Positions 10,335 to 19,972 of a stretch of DNA of 64,000 nucleotides are shown here, piece by piece (the stretch's first letter is position 1; the number at the start of each line of letters is the position of its first letter). The translations under genes were made by a program, and so were the position numbers. The stretch spans positions 1-64,000 of the forward strand of contig JAHHHF010000086.1 in assembly GCA_019359495.1 (NCBI GenBank). The letters run 5' to 3'. The DNA is from Goleter apudmare HA4340-LM2 (GTDB lineage Bacteria; Cyanobacteriota; Cyanobacteriia; Cyanobacteriales; Nostocaceae). The notes below the pieces were generated by a model. That model did not search any database, was not told the DNA's origin, and saw only the letters and a program-made list of their open reading frames with translations.

Positions 10335-11522
10335 TCACATCACTGCCACACGAGGCAGACGATGCTTAAATCCACAGAGAATTTCCCAAGATATGGTGTT
10401 TAATTCTTTTGCCCAATCGTCAGCAGTGATTTGTTCTTTGCCTTGTTCCCCCAGTAAGGTAACTATTTCCCCTTCCTGTAAATCAGGTATGGCAGTGACA
10501 TCGACCATTAGCTGATCCATCGTAATTGTCCCAATCTGCGGTACGCGCTGACCACGAATTAATACTTGCATTTTGTTGGAAAGATGGCGCGGGACACCAT
10601 CAGCATAGCCAATACCCACAACTGCGAGGCGTAGTTCTCGCGGGGCAATAAATCGATGACCATAGCTGACACCAGTTCCTGCGGCGATGGTTTTGACTTG
10701 GGTGACTCGCGCCTTCAATTGTAACACTGGCTGGAGTTTGATGGTGTTTTGTAAATGGGTAGAGGGGTAGAGTCCGTAAACAGCTAAACCCACACGCACA
10801 ATATCATAGTGCAATGACGAGTCTGCGAGAGTGGCGGCGGAGTTGGCTAAGTGTAAGCAAGGTAGTTCAATTCCTAGTCCTTTGATGTGAGCGATCGCTT
10901 CTTGAAATCGTCTATGCTGTGCTTTCATGATCGCGGGGTCAGGACTGTCTGCTGTAGCCAAGTGGGAATAAATACTCGCCAGCGCCAGATGTGGCAAACG
11001 CTTGACTAACTGCACAAACTCACCTGCTTGCTGCCAGTTAGTTCCCAAGCGAGACATGCCCGTGTCCAATTTGATATGTACAGGTACTGGGGAATCACAC
11101 TTGATGGCTGCTAGGGTGTCGGCAAATATTAAGGCTTGTTTGGGACTGCACAGTGTAGGTTGCATCTGCCATTGTGCGATCGCCTGAATTTGCTCTGGTG
11201 TGTGAGTTGCCCCTAAAATCAAAATTGGTGCTTTAATCCCGGCTTCCCGCAATTGAATTCCCTCTGGAACCGTCGCCACTCCTAACCAACTGGCTCCCGA
11301 TTGTAGTGCTGTTTGGGCCACTGTTACCGCCCCATGTCCGTAAGCATCAGCTTTAACTACTGCCATCAGCTTGGTACACGGCGACAAATACCCCGCCACT
11401 TGTCGGACATTGTACGACAAAGCTGCTAAATCAATCTCTACCCAAGCACGTTGGGAAAACCAGGCATAGGTGTCGCATTCTGGATGAGAAGCAACACCAG
11501 GGATTTGCTTGCTACTTAACAT
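10335..11522 (-). CDS. alr: Alanine racemase
   Basis: A 395-residue, full-length PLP enzyme converting L- to D-alanine for peptidoglycan. The PLP-binding Lys57 lies in AVVKADAYGHGA, and the C-terminal domain has TGVSYGHRF and GTITMDQLMVD. The start at 11522 gives about 25 residues before the conserved WVEIDLAAL, a plausible length. The gene stands alone, between a tRNA and a divergent HNH nuclease gene. Confidence 0.95.
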   Translation of the reverse strand: MLSSKQIPGVASHPECDTYAWFSQRAWVEIDLAALSYNVRQVAGYLSPCTKLMAVVKADAYGHGAVTVAQTALQSGASWLGVATVPEGIQLREAGIKAPILILGATHTPEQIQAIAQWQMQPTLCSPKQALIFADTLAAIKCDSPVPVHIKLDTGMSRLGTNWQQAGEFVQLVKRLPHLALASIYSHLATADSPDPAIMKAQHRRFQEAIAHIKGLGIELPCLHLANSAATLADSSLHYDIVRVGLAVYGLYPSTHLQNTIKLQPVLQLKARVTQVKTIAAGTGVSYGHRFIAPRELRLAVVGIGYADGVPRHLSNKMQVLIRGQRVPQIGTITMDQLMVDVTAIPDLQEGEIVTLLGEQGKEQITADDWAKELNTISWEILCGFKHRLPRVAVM

Positions 11523-11893
11523 TTTTACTCACTCCTATCACACCACAAATCGGCTGCCAGATGATCTTTTATTCGTACTTCCAGAAGCCATATCAGATTA
11601 ATTAATCTGGAAGTTTAACTTTCGTCTTCGAGTTGATACAAGATGTCTCAATGACGCATTGCGTGCTCAGTTAGTAATCACAACTTTTAGTGTTTAAAAT
11701 TACTGGCTATACTGAGATGAAAAATTCCCCAGGACGCAATGAAATTGCAGTATACAGCGTGAAGAGTCGGCTGTGTTACTCATCACTTCAGGCTGATTTC
11801 GCCAAATATGCCAGAAGTATAATTTATTCTCATCTCCCAACCAGAGTATTTTTGTGTTAATATATGTAAAACTAATACCTTGAGCGCATATCA
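11523..11893. other. Divergent promoter region between alr and the HNH gene
   Basis: A 371-base AT-rich spacer between divergently transcribed genes. An open frame on the minus strand here lacks any recognisable protein feature and I treat it as chance. No operator or terminator stands out. Confidence 0.4.
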
Positions 11894-12391
11894 ATGGGGA
11901 AGGTTTTAGTCCTGAACGCCTCTTACGAACCGCTCAATATCACGAGCTGGCGTCGCGCTGCGGTTTTGTTAATAAAAGGCAAGGCAGAACGAGTAGAACA
12001 TAACGGCAAATTTCTGTACTCGGACTTCCCGTTACCAACGGTCATCCGGTTACGCCATTATGTACGCGTTCCTTACAAAGAAATTCCACTCACTCGCCGA
12101 AATATATTGCATCGTGACGGTCATACTTGTCAATACTGCGGTTACATCGGCGATGAACTGACGCTAGATCACGTACTACCGCGATCGCGTGGCGGGGGCG
12201 ATACCTGGGAAAATATTGTGACAGCCTGCGTGCGTTGCAATGTCAAGAAAGGTTGCCGCACACCCCACGAAGCACACATGCTTTTGCGTCATCCACCTCG
12301 GCAACCTTACAGCAGCCTCTATTTCGAGGTCAGCAAGCATCTTAAGAGTGGACTGCACCAAGAGTGGCAAAAATATGTTATAGGTCTCTAA
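11894..12391 (+). CDS. HNH endonuclease family protein
   Basis: A 165-residue protein with an HNH nuclease domain in its C-terminal two thirds. A zinc-type CxxC at Cys79/Cys82 (HTCQYCG) pairs with Cys112/Cys115 (CVRCNVKKG), and the HNH core is LDHVLPRSRGG with His93. The first 60 residues (VLVLNASYEPLNITSWRRA) are conserved in cyanobacterial and other stand-alone HNH proteins of unknown function. No restriction or mobile partner is nearby, so a housekeeping role is more likely than a selfish one. Substrate unknown. Confidence 0.88.
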   Translation: MGKVLVLNASYEPLNITSWRRAAVLLIKGKAERVEHNGKFLYSDFPLPTVIRLRHYVRVPYKEIPLTRRNILHRDGHTCQYCGYIGDELTLDHVLPRSRGGGDTWENIVTACVRCNVKKGCRTPHEAHMLLRHPPRQPYSSLYFEVSKHLKSGLHQEWQKYVIGL

Positions 12392-13006
12392 TACTACACA
12401 TGCAAACCAGAGCAGCCTAGATTAATCGGCATCTTCAATTTAGATGCCGCACATGTACTAGTGCTTGATTATCGCCAGGGCAATTTGACCTCTGGTGAAC
12501 ACATACCGCCAAACCCAACTAACTGAGGTTTGGAGATAACTCTGCGGCAGTTAATCTCATAGCAGAAGTTTTTATGTGAGCGTACAACAAATCACTACAC
12601 CCAACACTCAGCCTCCAACTCTACATGATGTCAGGGTGAAAATTCAAGCTGGTTGGGTAGATTCTGACAAGAGAAATCACTTATCTAAACCACACTTATT
12701 TTGAGAACTATAGTTTTTCAAAGTAATTTGAGCATCCTGCTCTCTACTGGTAGTAGTGGGCAATAGATTTATTTTGTATATGTCTCACAAAAGACTCAGT
12801 AATTACTTGCCAGCCGCAATGGTGTAATCTGATGGAACTGGGAAAATCTCGTCCAAAGTAGTTGATCAAAAATAGACTGATAGACACAGTGCCAAGGCTC
12901 TATATTTTTGCGAAGATCATATTTATGTGTAGCCAAATCAGTAAACTGCTGGTTGTAAGATTTCTTAACAAATCTCAGAAGCTTCACATCTACAAAAACC
13001 TTACTT
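12392..13006. other. Intergenic region with several RNA-like hairpins
   Basis: This 615-base gap has no supported gene. It holds three consecutive stem-loops between 12427 and 12558: CGGCATCT/AGATGCCG; a bulged stem near 12475-12500 built from CCAG and CTGG; and GAGATAACT/AGTTAATCTC with one bulge. The first may end the HNH transcript. The rest could be a structured leader of the DHH gene, but I cannot assign a known RNA class. Confidence 0.4.
12427..12449 (+). terminator. Stem-loop after the HNH gene
   Basis: A perfect 8-bp stem (CGGCATCT with AGATGCCG) around a 7-base loop, 36 bases past the stop codon. No U-run follows, so it may be a processed or factor-dependent end rather than a classical terminator. 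Confidence 0.4.
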
Positions 13007-14290
13007 ATGCAATTTAATCCTACCTTGACGCAATTTGAGAGTTTGTCATTGACCACAGAGCCGAACCCAGAGGATACTGAAATAGAGAAAGAGTCAGTTG
13101 ACCTGATACTTACTAGACCCTCCTTACCACAGTCAACAGGTGAAGGGGGTGTCTATCAGATGCAACGTGGTAATTCCCTGATTTCGCAGAAGACAGAAGA
13201 ACTGCAAAAGACGCTTTTAGCACACCGACATGAGCGTCAATTGGTCATTCTGCAAGATTTTCCTGACCCTGATGCCCTCTCTTGTGCTTGGACTTACCAG
13301 TTAATTGCTCAACAATATGATATAAAATGCGAAATTATTTATGCTGGTACATTAAGCCACCAAGAGAATATAGCCTTAGTTAAGTTGACTAATTTGCCTG
13401 CCCAAAGATGGACACAGCAAACATTAAAAACCAAAGACTTGTCATCTTATCAAGGCTTTGTCTTAATTGACAACCAGGGCACGACCTCTCAGCTACTCTC
13501 AGCAGTACAACAGGCAGGAATTCCACTAGTAGTAGTCGTTGACCATCATAGTCTACAGTCGGAACTCAAATCAGAGTTTGTTGATGTCCGTCCCTACGTG
13601 CGAGCGACAGCAACAATTTTTACCCAGTACTTGCAGGCAGGTTTACTGGCATTAGATAGCAGCATGAATCAGCATGTTAAATGTGCTACTGCTTTAATGC
13701 ATGGCTTGCGATCAGATACAAATAGACTGATGCAAGCGCAAGAAGAAGATTTTATGGCGGCTGCCTATCTCAGCCGATTTTATGACGCCCAACTGCTGAA
13801 TGCGATTTTACAGGCAAATCGTTCTAAGCGGGTGATGGATGTGATTGAGCGAGCACTGAAAAACCGCATCGTGCAAAACAATTTTTCCATTGCTGGTGTA
13901 GGTTACATCCGGTACGATGACCGCGACGCTATTCCCCAAGCAGCAGATTTTCTAGTCACAGAAGAAAACGTCCACACCGCAGTAGTTTACGGTATTGTTC
14001 ATGATGAAGATGATGAATTAGAAGTAGTCATCGGTTCCCTGAGAACAACCAAACTCACCCTAGACCCCGATGAATTCATCAAAGAAGCCTTTGGACAAGA
14101 TAGCACTGGGCGCTTTTTTGGTGGTGGACGGACGAGTGCAGGTGGCTTTGAAGTGCCAATGGGTTTCTTGTCTGGTGGTAACGAAAATTCGGCTTATGCC
14201 AAGATGAAGTGGGAAGTTTTCGATGCTCAAATTAAGCAAAAACTGCTGAGATTGGTGAATCCTAGGGACAACCCGATTCAGTCCGAGTAA
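13007..14290 (+). CDS. DHH-family phosphoesterase (NrnA/RecJ-like)
   Basis: A 427-residue protein with DHH motifs: QDFPDPDALSCAW (motif I), FVLIDNQG (II), VVVDHHS (III) and SDTNR (IV). A DHHA1-type end carries GGGRTSAGGFEVPMGF. The family hydrolyses short oligonucleotides, pAp or cyclic dinucleotides. The architecture is closest to NrnA-like bifunctional oligoribonuclease/pAp phosphatase, but I cannot tell these substrates apart from sequence. About 70 polar residues precede the domain. It is followed on the same strand by a DUF29 gene. Confidence 0.85.
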   Translation: MQFNPTLTQFESLSLTTEPNPEDTEIEKESVDLILTRPSLPQSTGEGGVYQMQRGNSLISQKTEELQKTLLAHRHERQLVILQDFPDPDALSCAWTYQLIAQQYDIKCEIIYAGTLSHQENIALVKLTNLPAQRWTQQTLKTKDLSSYQGFVLIDNQGTTSQLLSAVQQAGIPLVVVVDHHSLQSELKSEFVDVRPYVRATATIFTQYLQAGLLALDSSMNQHVKCATALMHGLRSDTNRLMQAQEEDFMAAAYLSRFYDAQLLNAILQANRSKRVMDVIERALKNRIVQNNFSIAGVGYIRYDDRDAIPQAADFLVTEENVHTAVVYGIVHDEDDELEVVIGSLRTTKLTLDPDEFIKEAFGQDSTGRFFGGGRTSAGGFEVPMGFLSGGNENSAYAKMKWEVFDAQIKQKLLRLVNPRDNPIQSE

Positions 14291-14418
14291 GAGAGTGATG
14301 AAGAGGCGGGGATGGTCAAAGGAGCGAAAGAGAATTTACAGTGAGTCTTTTCGCTCTATCCTAGCCTAGGATTGCATTTGCGATCAATCGCTGTTCCTAC
14401 CAACATCTCAATCTTGCT

Positions 14419-14434
14419 AAGGAGGTGGATTGTG
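14419..14434 (+). promoter_or_regulatory. Strong ribosome binding site fixing a GTG start
   Basis: AAGGAGGT at 14419-14426 lies 5 bases before an in-frame GTG at 14432. Neither the in-frame ATG upstream at 14372 nor that at 14453 has a comparable site. Confidence 0.75.
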
Positions 14435-14902
14435 AAGCCTAAAGAACTCCAAATGTTACAAACCTTGTATGAGCAAGATTTTTATGCTTGGGTAAAGCAA
14501 ACCGCAGAGCTTTTACAATCTCATGAGTGGGACGCGCTGGATTTAGAACACTTAATTGAGGAAGTGGTGGACTTGGGTAAGAGTCAACAGCGGGCGTTGC
14601 AAAGTGCATTGCGGTTGGTGTTGTCGCATTTATTGAAGTGGAAATATCAACCCGAATGTCATACACGCAGTTGGCAAGTTACCATTACCCGTGAGCGACT
14701 GAATATAGATGAATTGTTGCAAGAAAGTCCTAGCTTGCGCCGTTTTTTAAATGATGCACAGTGTATTAGTACTATTTATCAAAGAGCGCGACGAGAAGCT
14801 ATGGCAGAAACTGGTTTGTTGGAGGAAGTTTTTGCGATCGCCTGTCCCTTTTCTGTCGATGAAATTTTAGACTTAGACTTTTATCCCAACGCTGACGAAT
14901 AG
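14432..14902 (+). CDS. DUF29 family protein
   Basis: A 156-residue protein of the DUF29 family, abundant in cyanobacteria and of unknown function. Seen: the opening LYEQDFYAWVKQTAELL, the DLEHLIEEVVDLGKSQ helix and the terminal DEILDLDFYP are typical of the family. I chose the GTG at 14432 because a near-perfect Shine-Dalgarno sequence precedes it; the frame is open upstream to 14372. Multi-copy DUF29 genes are often found in variable regions, but nothing here marks it as mobile. Confidence 0.85.
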   Translation: MKPKELQMLQTLYEQDFYAWVKQTAELLQSHEWDALDLEHLIEEVVDLGKSQQRALQSALRLVLSHLLKWKYQPECHTRSWQVTITRERLNIDELLQESPSLRRFLNDAQCISTIYQRARREAMAETGLLEEVFAIACPFSVDEILDLDFYPNADE

Positions 14903-15054
14903 CCGTAATCTTTGCTTATGAGCGCTCAAAAATCGCATCGTGTGAAATAAGTTTAAGAGTTAGATTTCGGCGATGATAGTTGTGTCGGCACTTAGGAGAA
15001 TCGCTAAAATTTAGCTGAGAGTAATGCTAGGGTGCGTAGTGTGCGAGAGTACTT

Positions 15055-15549
15055 ATGGAACTGTATTTAATTCGTCACGGTATTGCTGAAGACAAGGCGC
15101 TGAACATTAAAGATGAAGAAAGAGCGCTCACCAGGGAAGGCAAGGAAAAAACCCAGAAGGTAGCCCAACGACTATTTGACCTGAGTTTACACTTTGATGT
15201 GATTGTCACTAGCCCCTTAGTTAGGGCAAAACAAACCGCAGAAATACTCATAGCAGCTGGTTTAAGTTCCCAGATGGAAGAATCTAGCCACTTGAAGCCT
15301 GAAGGGAATATTCATAATTGGGTTACAGACTGGTTAGAGCCAAGAAATTATCCCCAAAAAACCCAGCTAGCCTTGGTTGGCCATGAACCTAATTTAAGTG
15401 AGTGGGCAGAAATTCTGCTTTGGGGAGAAACCAAAGCCAGTCTAGTCTTGAAAAAAGCAGGTATGATTGGGATAAAACTACCAGAAATTGGTTCGCCCCT
15501 GGGTCGTAGTCAGATGTTTTGGTTGACACCACCCAAGTACTTGCTATAG
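15055..15549 (+). CDS. sixA: Phosphohistidine phosphatase SixA
   Basis: A 164-residue histidine phosphatase. The catalytic motif LIRHGIAE is at the N-terminus and the second catalytic His is in LALVGHEPNLSEW. Length fits the SixA family. SixA-like proteins dephosphorylate His on HPt or PTS-type proteins; the partner here is unknown. A single-domain phosphohistidine phosphatase is notable in a genome segment that also encodes a CheA with an HPt domain, but no direct link is shown. Confidence 0.88.
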   Translation: MELYLIRHGIAEDKALNIKDEERALTREGKEKTQKVAQRLFDLSLHFDVIVTSPLVRAKQTAEILIAAGLSSQMEESSHLKPEGNIHNWVTDWLEPRNYPQKTQLALVGHEPNLSEWAEILLWGETKASLVLKKAGMIGIKLPEIGSPLGRSQMFWLTPPKYLL

Positions 15550-15661
15550 CAGATTCTAATAGTTATGAAGGAACTGAGGTTATAACTGTTACTGTTATTG
15601 GCAAGCGCAATTTCTGGTAAGTTAACCTGAGCAAATCTTTCACAAAGCAGATGGTGTTGCC

Positions 15662-16798
15662 ATGTCGGTGTGCGAATACAAGCCCGGTTTGGAAGGCATC
15701 CCTGCCGCCCAATCCAGTATCAGCTATGTTGACGGGCAAAAGGGAATACTAGAATATCGTGGCATCCGGATTGAAGAACTAGCAGCAAAAAGTACATTTT
15801 TGGAAACTGCTTATCTTTTAATCTGGGGTGAATTGCCAAGCAAAGAAGAACTGGAAACGTTTGAGAATGAAGTTCGCTACCACAGGCGGATTAAATATCG
15901 CATCCGGGATATGATGAAATGCTTTCCAGAGAGCGGTCACCCAATGGATGCTCTACAAGCCTCAGCAGCAGCACTAGGCTTGTTTTATTCGCGTCGTGAC
16001 TTACACAATCCTGTGTATATTCGGGATGCAGTAGTTCGCTTGATAGCCACCATTCCTACGATGGTAGCGGCTTTTCAGTTGATGCGAAAAGGTAACGATC
16101 CTGTTAAGCCCCGCGATGACTTAGACTACTCCGCCAACTTTCTTTACATGCTCAATGAAAAAGAGCCAGATCCGTTAGCGGCGAAAATTTTTGACATCTG
16201 CTTGATCTTGCATGTCGAACACACGATGAATGCTTCCACCTTTAGTGCGAGGGTGACAGCTTCTACCCTAACAGACCCCTACGCTGTAGTTGCTAGTGCC
16301 GTAGGGACATTGGGAGGCCCTCTGCATGGTGGAGCCAATGAAGAAGTAATTCAGATGTTGGAAGACATTGGTTCTGTGGGAAACGTGCGTTCTTATGTGG
16401 AGGATCTACTCCAACGCAAAGCCAAGATTATGGGCTTTGGGCATCGTGTTTACAAAGTGAAAGACCCACGCGCCACGATTTTGCAAAGCTTGGCGGAACA
16501 GTTGTTTACCAAGTTTGGCGACGACAAGTACTATGAAATTGCCCAAGAGATGGAACGGGTGGTAGCAGAAAAACTGGGTCAAAAAGGGATTTATCCTAAT
16601 GTTGACTTTTATTCTGGTTTGGTGTACAGGAAGATGGGAATTCCCACAGATTTGTTTACACCAATATTTGCGATCGCCCGTGTTGCCGGGTGGTTAGCAC
16701 ACTGGAAAGAACAACTGGAAGAAAACCGGATTTTCCGTCCTACACAGATTTACAACGGCCGTCACGAAGCCCCTTACATCCCTATTGACCAACGTTAA
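15662..16798 (+). CDS. gltA: Citrate synthase
   Basis: A 378-residue short-type citrate synthase joining oxaloacetate and acetyl-CoA to give citrate, feeding 2-oxoglutarate synthesis for nitrogen assimilation. Catalytic regions visible: GGPLHGGANEEV (His), GFGHRVYKVKDPRA (His) and NVDFYSGLVY (Asp). The length and the N-terminal start with YKPGLEGIPAAQSSISYVDG are typical of bacterial citrate/2-methylcitrate synthases; the cyanobacterial context favours citrate synthase. Upstream neighbour is sixA; the ndh genes follow 366 bases later on the same strand. Confidence 0.94.
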   Translation: MSVCEYKPGLEGIPAAQSSISYVDGQKGILEYRGIRIEELAAKSTFLETAYLLIWGELPSKEELETFENEVRYHRRIKYRIRDMMKCFPESGHPMDALQASAAALGLFYSRRDLHNPVYIRDAVVRLIATIPTMVAAFQLMRKGNDPVKPRDDLDYSANFLYMLNEKEPDPLAAKIFDICLILHVEHTMNASTFSARVTASTLTDPYAVVASAVGTLGGPLHGGANEEVIQMLEDIGSVGNVRSYVEDLLQRKAKIMGFGHRVYKVKDPRATILQSLAEQLFTKFGDDKYYEIAQEMERVVAEKLGQKGIYPNVDFYSGLVYRKMGIPTDLFTPIFAIARVAGWLAHWKEQLEENRIFRPTQIYNGRHEAPYIPIDQR

Positions 16799-17164
16799 CA
16801 CCCTCAAAATCTGGGTAATGCTCCAACGTGTAAAGAGCAGATAACCTTTGCCAACATGGAGGCGCGGAACTTGTGTTTGCATAACCATCTCAGGGTGCGG
16901 GGAGTGAGAAGTACACAAATATCTATCCCCTGCTCTCTGCTCCCCTGCCTCTTCAATGGTGGTGATCAATCCTATGCATAAGTAGGACTTCTAGTGTATC
17001 TGAGGAGGTGCAAAACCATCCAAGGATATACTAGGCATGGGAATTGGCAAATAATCTTCAATCAACCATCATCTCGGCAGAGATATTAATCGATGAACTG
17101 ACAACAATTAATTTAACTAATAGTTGTCACTCACCATGACTCGATGAGTTAAAGAGCACCAAAC
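16799..17164. other. Spacer between gltA and ndhA
   Basis: A 366-base gap that probably contains the end of the gltA transcript and the ndhA promoter. I see no clear terminator stem or gene in it. Confidence 0.4.
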
Positions 17165-18283
17165 ATGAATTCAGGAATTGACCTCCAAGGAACTTTTATT
17201 GAATCCCTCCAGGATTTAGGACTATCACCAGAGGTAGCCAAAGCTATTTGGATGCCTCTGCCGATGATACTGATGCTCATTGGGGCAACAGTGGGGGTAC
17301 TAGTTGCCACTTGGTTAGAGCGGAAAATTTCCGCCGCCGTACAGCAACGCATTGGCCCTGAATATCAAGGACCTTTCGGGTTGCTAGTGCCAGTAGCTGA
17401 TGGTCTAAAGCTAGTCTTTAAAGAAGATATAGTACCAGCCAAATCCGATGCGTGGCTGTTTACCCTCGGCCCAATTATTGTTGTCATTCCGGTGTTTCTG
17501 TCGTTTTTAATTGTGCCCTTCGGACAGAATATCGTGATTACAAATGTGGGCATGGGGGTCTTCTTGTGGATTGCCTTGTCTAGCATTCAGCCAATAGGCT
17601 TGTTGATGGCTGGCTACGCATCCAATAACAAATACTCCCTTTTAGGAGGCTTACGGGCAGCAGCACAGTCAATTAGTTATGAAATTCCCTTAGCACTGAG
17701 TGTACTAGCGATCGCCTTAATGTCTAACAGCCTGAGCACCGTTGACATTGTTAACCAGCAATCTGGCTATGGCATCCTGGGCTGGAACATTTGGCGTCAA
17801 CCAGTGGGATTTCTCATTTTTTGGATAGCCGCCCTAGCTGAATGTGAACGCTTACCCTTTGACTTACCAGAAGCGGAAGAAGAACTAGTAGCAGGTTATC
17901 AGACAGAGTACGCGGGCATGAAATTCGGTCTGTTCTACCTGGGTTCCTACGTTAACTTGATACTTTCTAGTCTATTAGTGGCAATTTTGTATCTGGGTGG
18001 TTGGGATTTTCCTATCCCCATCAATCTCATTGCTGGTTGGCTAGGAATCAATGAATTCAATCCCGTATTACAGATAGTAACTGCCGCTTTGGGAATTATC
18101 ATGACGGTACTCAAAGCTTACTTACTAGTATTTGTCGCCATCCTGTTGCGTTGGACAGTGCCACGGGTGCGGATTGATCAATTGTTAGATTTAGGATGGA
18201 AATTCCTGCTACCAGTCGGCTTGGTTAATCTCCTATTAACCGCCGCTTTGAAACTAGCCTTTCCCGTCGCCTTTGGTGGTTAG
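17165..18283 (+). CDS. ndhA: NAD(P)H-quinone oxidoreductase subunit 1
   Basis: A 372-residue, multi-spanning thylakoid membrane subunit of NDH-1, which carries out respiratory and cyclic electron flow and supports CO2 uptake. It is the NuoH homologue forming the quinone site. Conserved: [21 protein letters not shown], the charged loop [27 protein letters not shown] and [14 protein letters not shown]. It opens the ndhA-I-G-E cluster. Confidence 0.97.
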   Translation: MNSGIDLQGTFIESLQDLGLSPEVAKAIWMPLPMILMLIGATVGVLVATWLERKISAAVQQRIGPEYQGPFGLLVPVADGLKLVFKEDIVPAKSDAWLFTLGPIIVVIPVFLSFLIVPFGQNIVITNVGMGVFLWIALSSIQPIGLLMAGYASNNKYSLLGGLRAAAQSISYEIPLALSVLAIALMSNSLSTVDIVNQQSGYGILGWNIWRQPVGFLIFWIAALAECERLPFDLPEAEEELVAGYQTEYAGMKFGLFYLGSYVNLILSSLLVAILYLGGWDFPIPINLIAGWLGINEFNPVLQIVTAALGIIMTVLKAYLLVFVAILLRWTVPRVRIDQLLDLGWKFLLPVGLVNLLLTAALKLAFPVAFGG

Positions 18284-18320
18284 TCATTTGTCATTTGCCA
18301 AGAACAAAGGACAAATAACG
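18284..18320. repeat. Heptamer tandem repeats between ndhA and ndhI
   Basis: Units such as TCATTTG and GGACAAA form short tandem runs directly after the ndhA stop codon. This is the same class of repeat as at 4053-4257. Confidence 0.55.
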
Positions 18321-18353
18321 CTGATAGCCTAATTAAAGAGAGAGTAAAACACG

Positions 18354-18935
18354 ATGCTAAAGTTCCTCAAGCAAGTTGGTGATTACGCCAAGGAAGCGGT
18401 ACAGGCAGGTCGTTACATTGGTCAAGGGCTATCTGTTACCTTCGATCACATGCGTCGGCGTCCAATTACCGTACAATACCCTTACGAAAAACTCATCCCT
18501 GGCGAACGCTTTCGCGGCAGGATTCACTTTGAATTTGATAAGTGTATCGCCTGCGAAGTCTGTGTGCGAGTTTGTCCCATCAATTTACCTGTAGTTGATT
18601 GGGAATTTGACAAAGCCAGTAAAAAGAAAAAGCTCAATCACTACAGCATTGACTTCGGAGTTTGTATCTTCTGCGGTAATTGTGTGGAATATTGCCCCAC
18701 TAACTGTCTTTCGATGACAGAAGAATACGAGCTTTCCACTTACGATCGCCACGAATTAAACTATGACAACGTAGCATTGGGTCGCCTACCCTACAAAGTC
18801 ACCAATGACCCAATGGTGACACCACTACGCGAACTAGTTTATTTACCCAAAGGTGTCATGGAACCCCACGATTTCCCCGCCGACGCACCTCGTAGCGGTT
18901 CCCGTCCAGAAGACCTAGTAGAAAAAAACAGTTAA
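18354..18935 (+). CDS. ndhI: NAD(P)H-quinone oxidoreductase subunit I
   Basis: A 193-residue ferredoxin-like subunit of the peripheral arm of NDH-1, carrying two [4Fe-4S] clusters. The cysteine sets are Cys64/67/70 with Cys74 ([12 protein letters not shown]) and Cys104/107/110 with Cys114 ([12 protein letters not shown]). It lies 70 bases after ndhA, a gap that contains heptamer repeats. A second heptamer tract (TAACTGA/TAACCGA) begins at its stop codon. Confidence 0.97.
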   Translation: MLKFLKQVGDYAKEAVQAGRYIGQGLSVTFDHMRRRPITVQYPYEKLIPGERFRGRIHFEFDKCIACEVCVRVCPINLPVVDWEFDKASKKKKLNHYSIDFGVCIFCGNCVEYCPTNCLSMTEEYELSTYDRHELNYDNVALGRLPYKVTNDPMVTPLRELVYLPKGVMEPHDFPADAPRSGSRPEDLVEKNS

Positions 18936-18975
18936 CCGATAACTGTTAACTGATAACCGATAACTGATAAGACTG
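18930..18975. repeat. Heptamer tandem repeats between ndhI and ndhG
   Basis: A run of TAACTGA/TAACCGA-type heptamers fills nearly the whole spacer between the ndhI stop and the ndhG ribosome binding region. Confidence 0.7.
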
Positions 18976-18988
18976 AGGACAAAAAACA

Positions 18989-19600
18989 GTGAATCTAGCA
19001 GAAGGAGTACAGGTCGTTTCGTTTGGCATACTGGCTGTAATGATGATTGGGGCAGCCTTAGGGGTAGTCCTGTCCTCCAGTATCGTCTACTCTGCATTTT
19101 TGCTGGGGGGCGTATTCATCAGCATATCTGGACTCTATCTGTTGTTGAATGCTGATTTTGTAGCCGCAGCACAAGTGCTGATTTATGTTGGAGCCGTGAA
19201 CGTGCTGATTTTGTTTGCCATTATGTTGGTGAACAAGCGGCAAAATTTTGCACCGTTTCCTAGTGCCTGGTTACGGAAAGTACTAACAGCTGTAGTCAGC
19301 CTGGGATTGTTTGGCCTTTTGAGTACGATGGTGTTGGCGACCCCCTGGGCTTACTCCACAACTTCTGTGCCTGCTGACAGTTCTATAGTTTTGATTGGCG
19401 AACATTTCTTCAGCGACTTTTTACTACCTTTTGAACTGGCTTCTATTTTATTGTTGATTGCAATGGTGGGAGCAATTATCTTGGCACGTCGTGAGTATTT
19501 GCCAGATCAAGTTACCCCTTCTCAACTGCCACAAACTGTTTTGACCTTGCCAGAACGTCCTAGAGAACTGGTATCATCAGGCAGTGAACCTAATGAGTAA
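18989..19600 (+). CDS. ndhG: NAD(P)H-quinone oxidoreductase subunit J-type (NuoJ homologue)
   Basis: A 203-residue membrane subunit of NDH-1 with five predicted hydrophobic segments. Conserved: ADFVAAAQVLIYVGAVNVL and the C-terminal LLLIAMVGAIILARRE. Translation starts at a GTG (18989). It lies between ndhI and ndhE in the standard cyanobacterial and plastid order. Confidence 0.96.
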   Translation: MNLAEGVQVVSFGILAVMMIGAALGVVLSSSIVYSAFLLGGVFISISGLYLLLNADFVAAAQVLIYVGAVNVLILFAIMLVNKRQNFAPFPSAWLRKVLTAVVSLGLFGLLSTMVLATPWAYSTTSVPADSSIVLIGEHFFSDFLLPFELASILLLIAMVGAIILARREYLPDQVTPSQLPQTVLTLPERPRELVSSGSEPNE

Positions 19601-19660
19601 TATTTAGAACATAAGCAACAGCAAAAAAAGCCAGTTTTTACGACAGGAATACTGAGATTC

Positions 19661-19966
19661 ATGCAACTCCAGTACTTTTTAATACTAGCAGCAGCTTTGT
19701 TTTGTATCGGCATCTATGGTCTAATTACCAGTCGCAATGCCGTGCGGGTGCTGATGTCAATCGAATTGCTGCTCAATGCTGTTAATCTGAATTTAATGGC
19801 ATTTTCCAACTTCCTAGACTCAACATTAATTAAGGGTCAGGTGTTCACAGTATTTGTGATCACTGTGGCCGCAGCCGAGGCGGCGGTGGGTTTAGCGATC
19901 GTGCTTGCCATCTATCGCAACCGTGATACCGTCGATATGGAGCAGTTCAATCTCCTGAAGTGGTAA
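19661..19966 (+). CDS. ndhE: NAD(P)H-quinone oxidoreductase subunit 4L
   Basis: A 101-residue NuoK homologue with three hydrophobic segments. Conserved acidic membrane residues are seen in [14 protein letters not shown] and [18 protein letters not shown]. It is a proton-pumping membrane-arm subunit of NDH-1. Its stop codon lies 6 bases before the NAD kinase start, so the two are very likely co-translated. Confidence 0.96.
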   Translation: MQLQYFLILAAALFCIGIYGLITSRNAVRVLMSIELLLNAVNLNLMAFSNFLDSTLIKGQVFTVFVITVAAAEAAVGLAIVLAIYRNRDTVDMEQFNLLKW

Positions 19967-19972
19967 TGGCGC

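Noticed and set aside
10156-10338. Short minus-strand frame next to alr
   Set aside because: It covers a repeat-type palindromic segment and has no family resemblance or ribosome site.
12796-13056. Minus-strand frame ahead of the DHH gene
   Set aside because: It overlaps the start of a well-supported gene on the other strand and has no recognisable motif.
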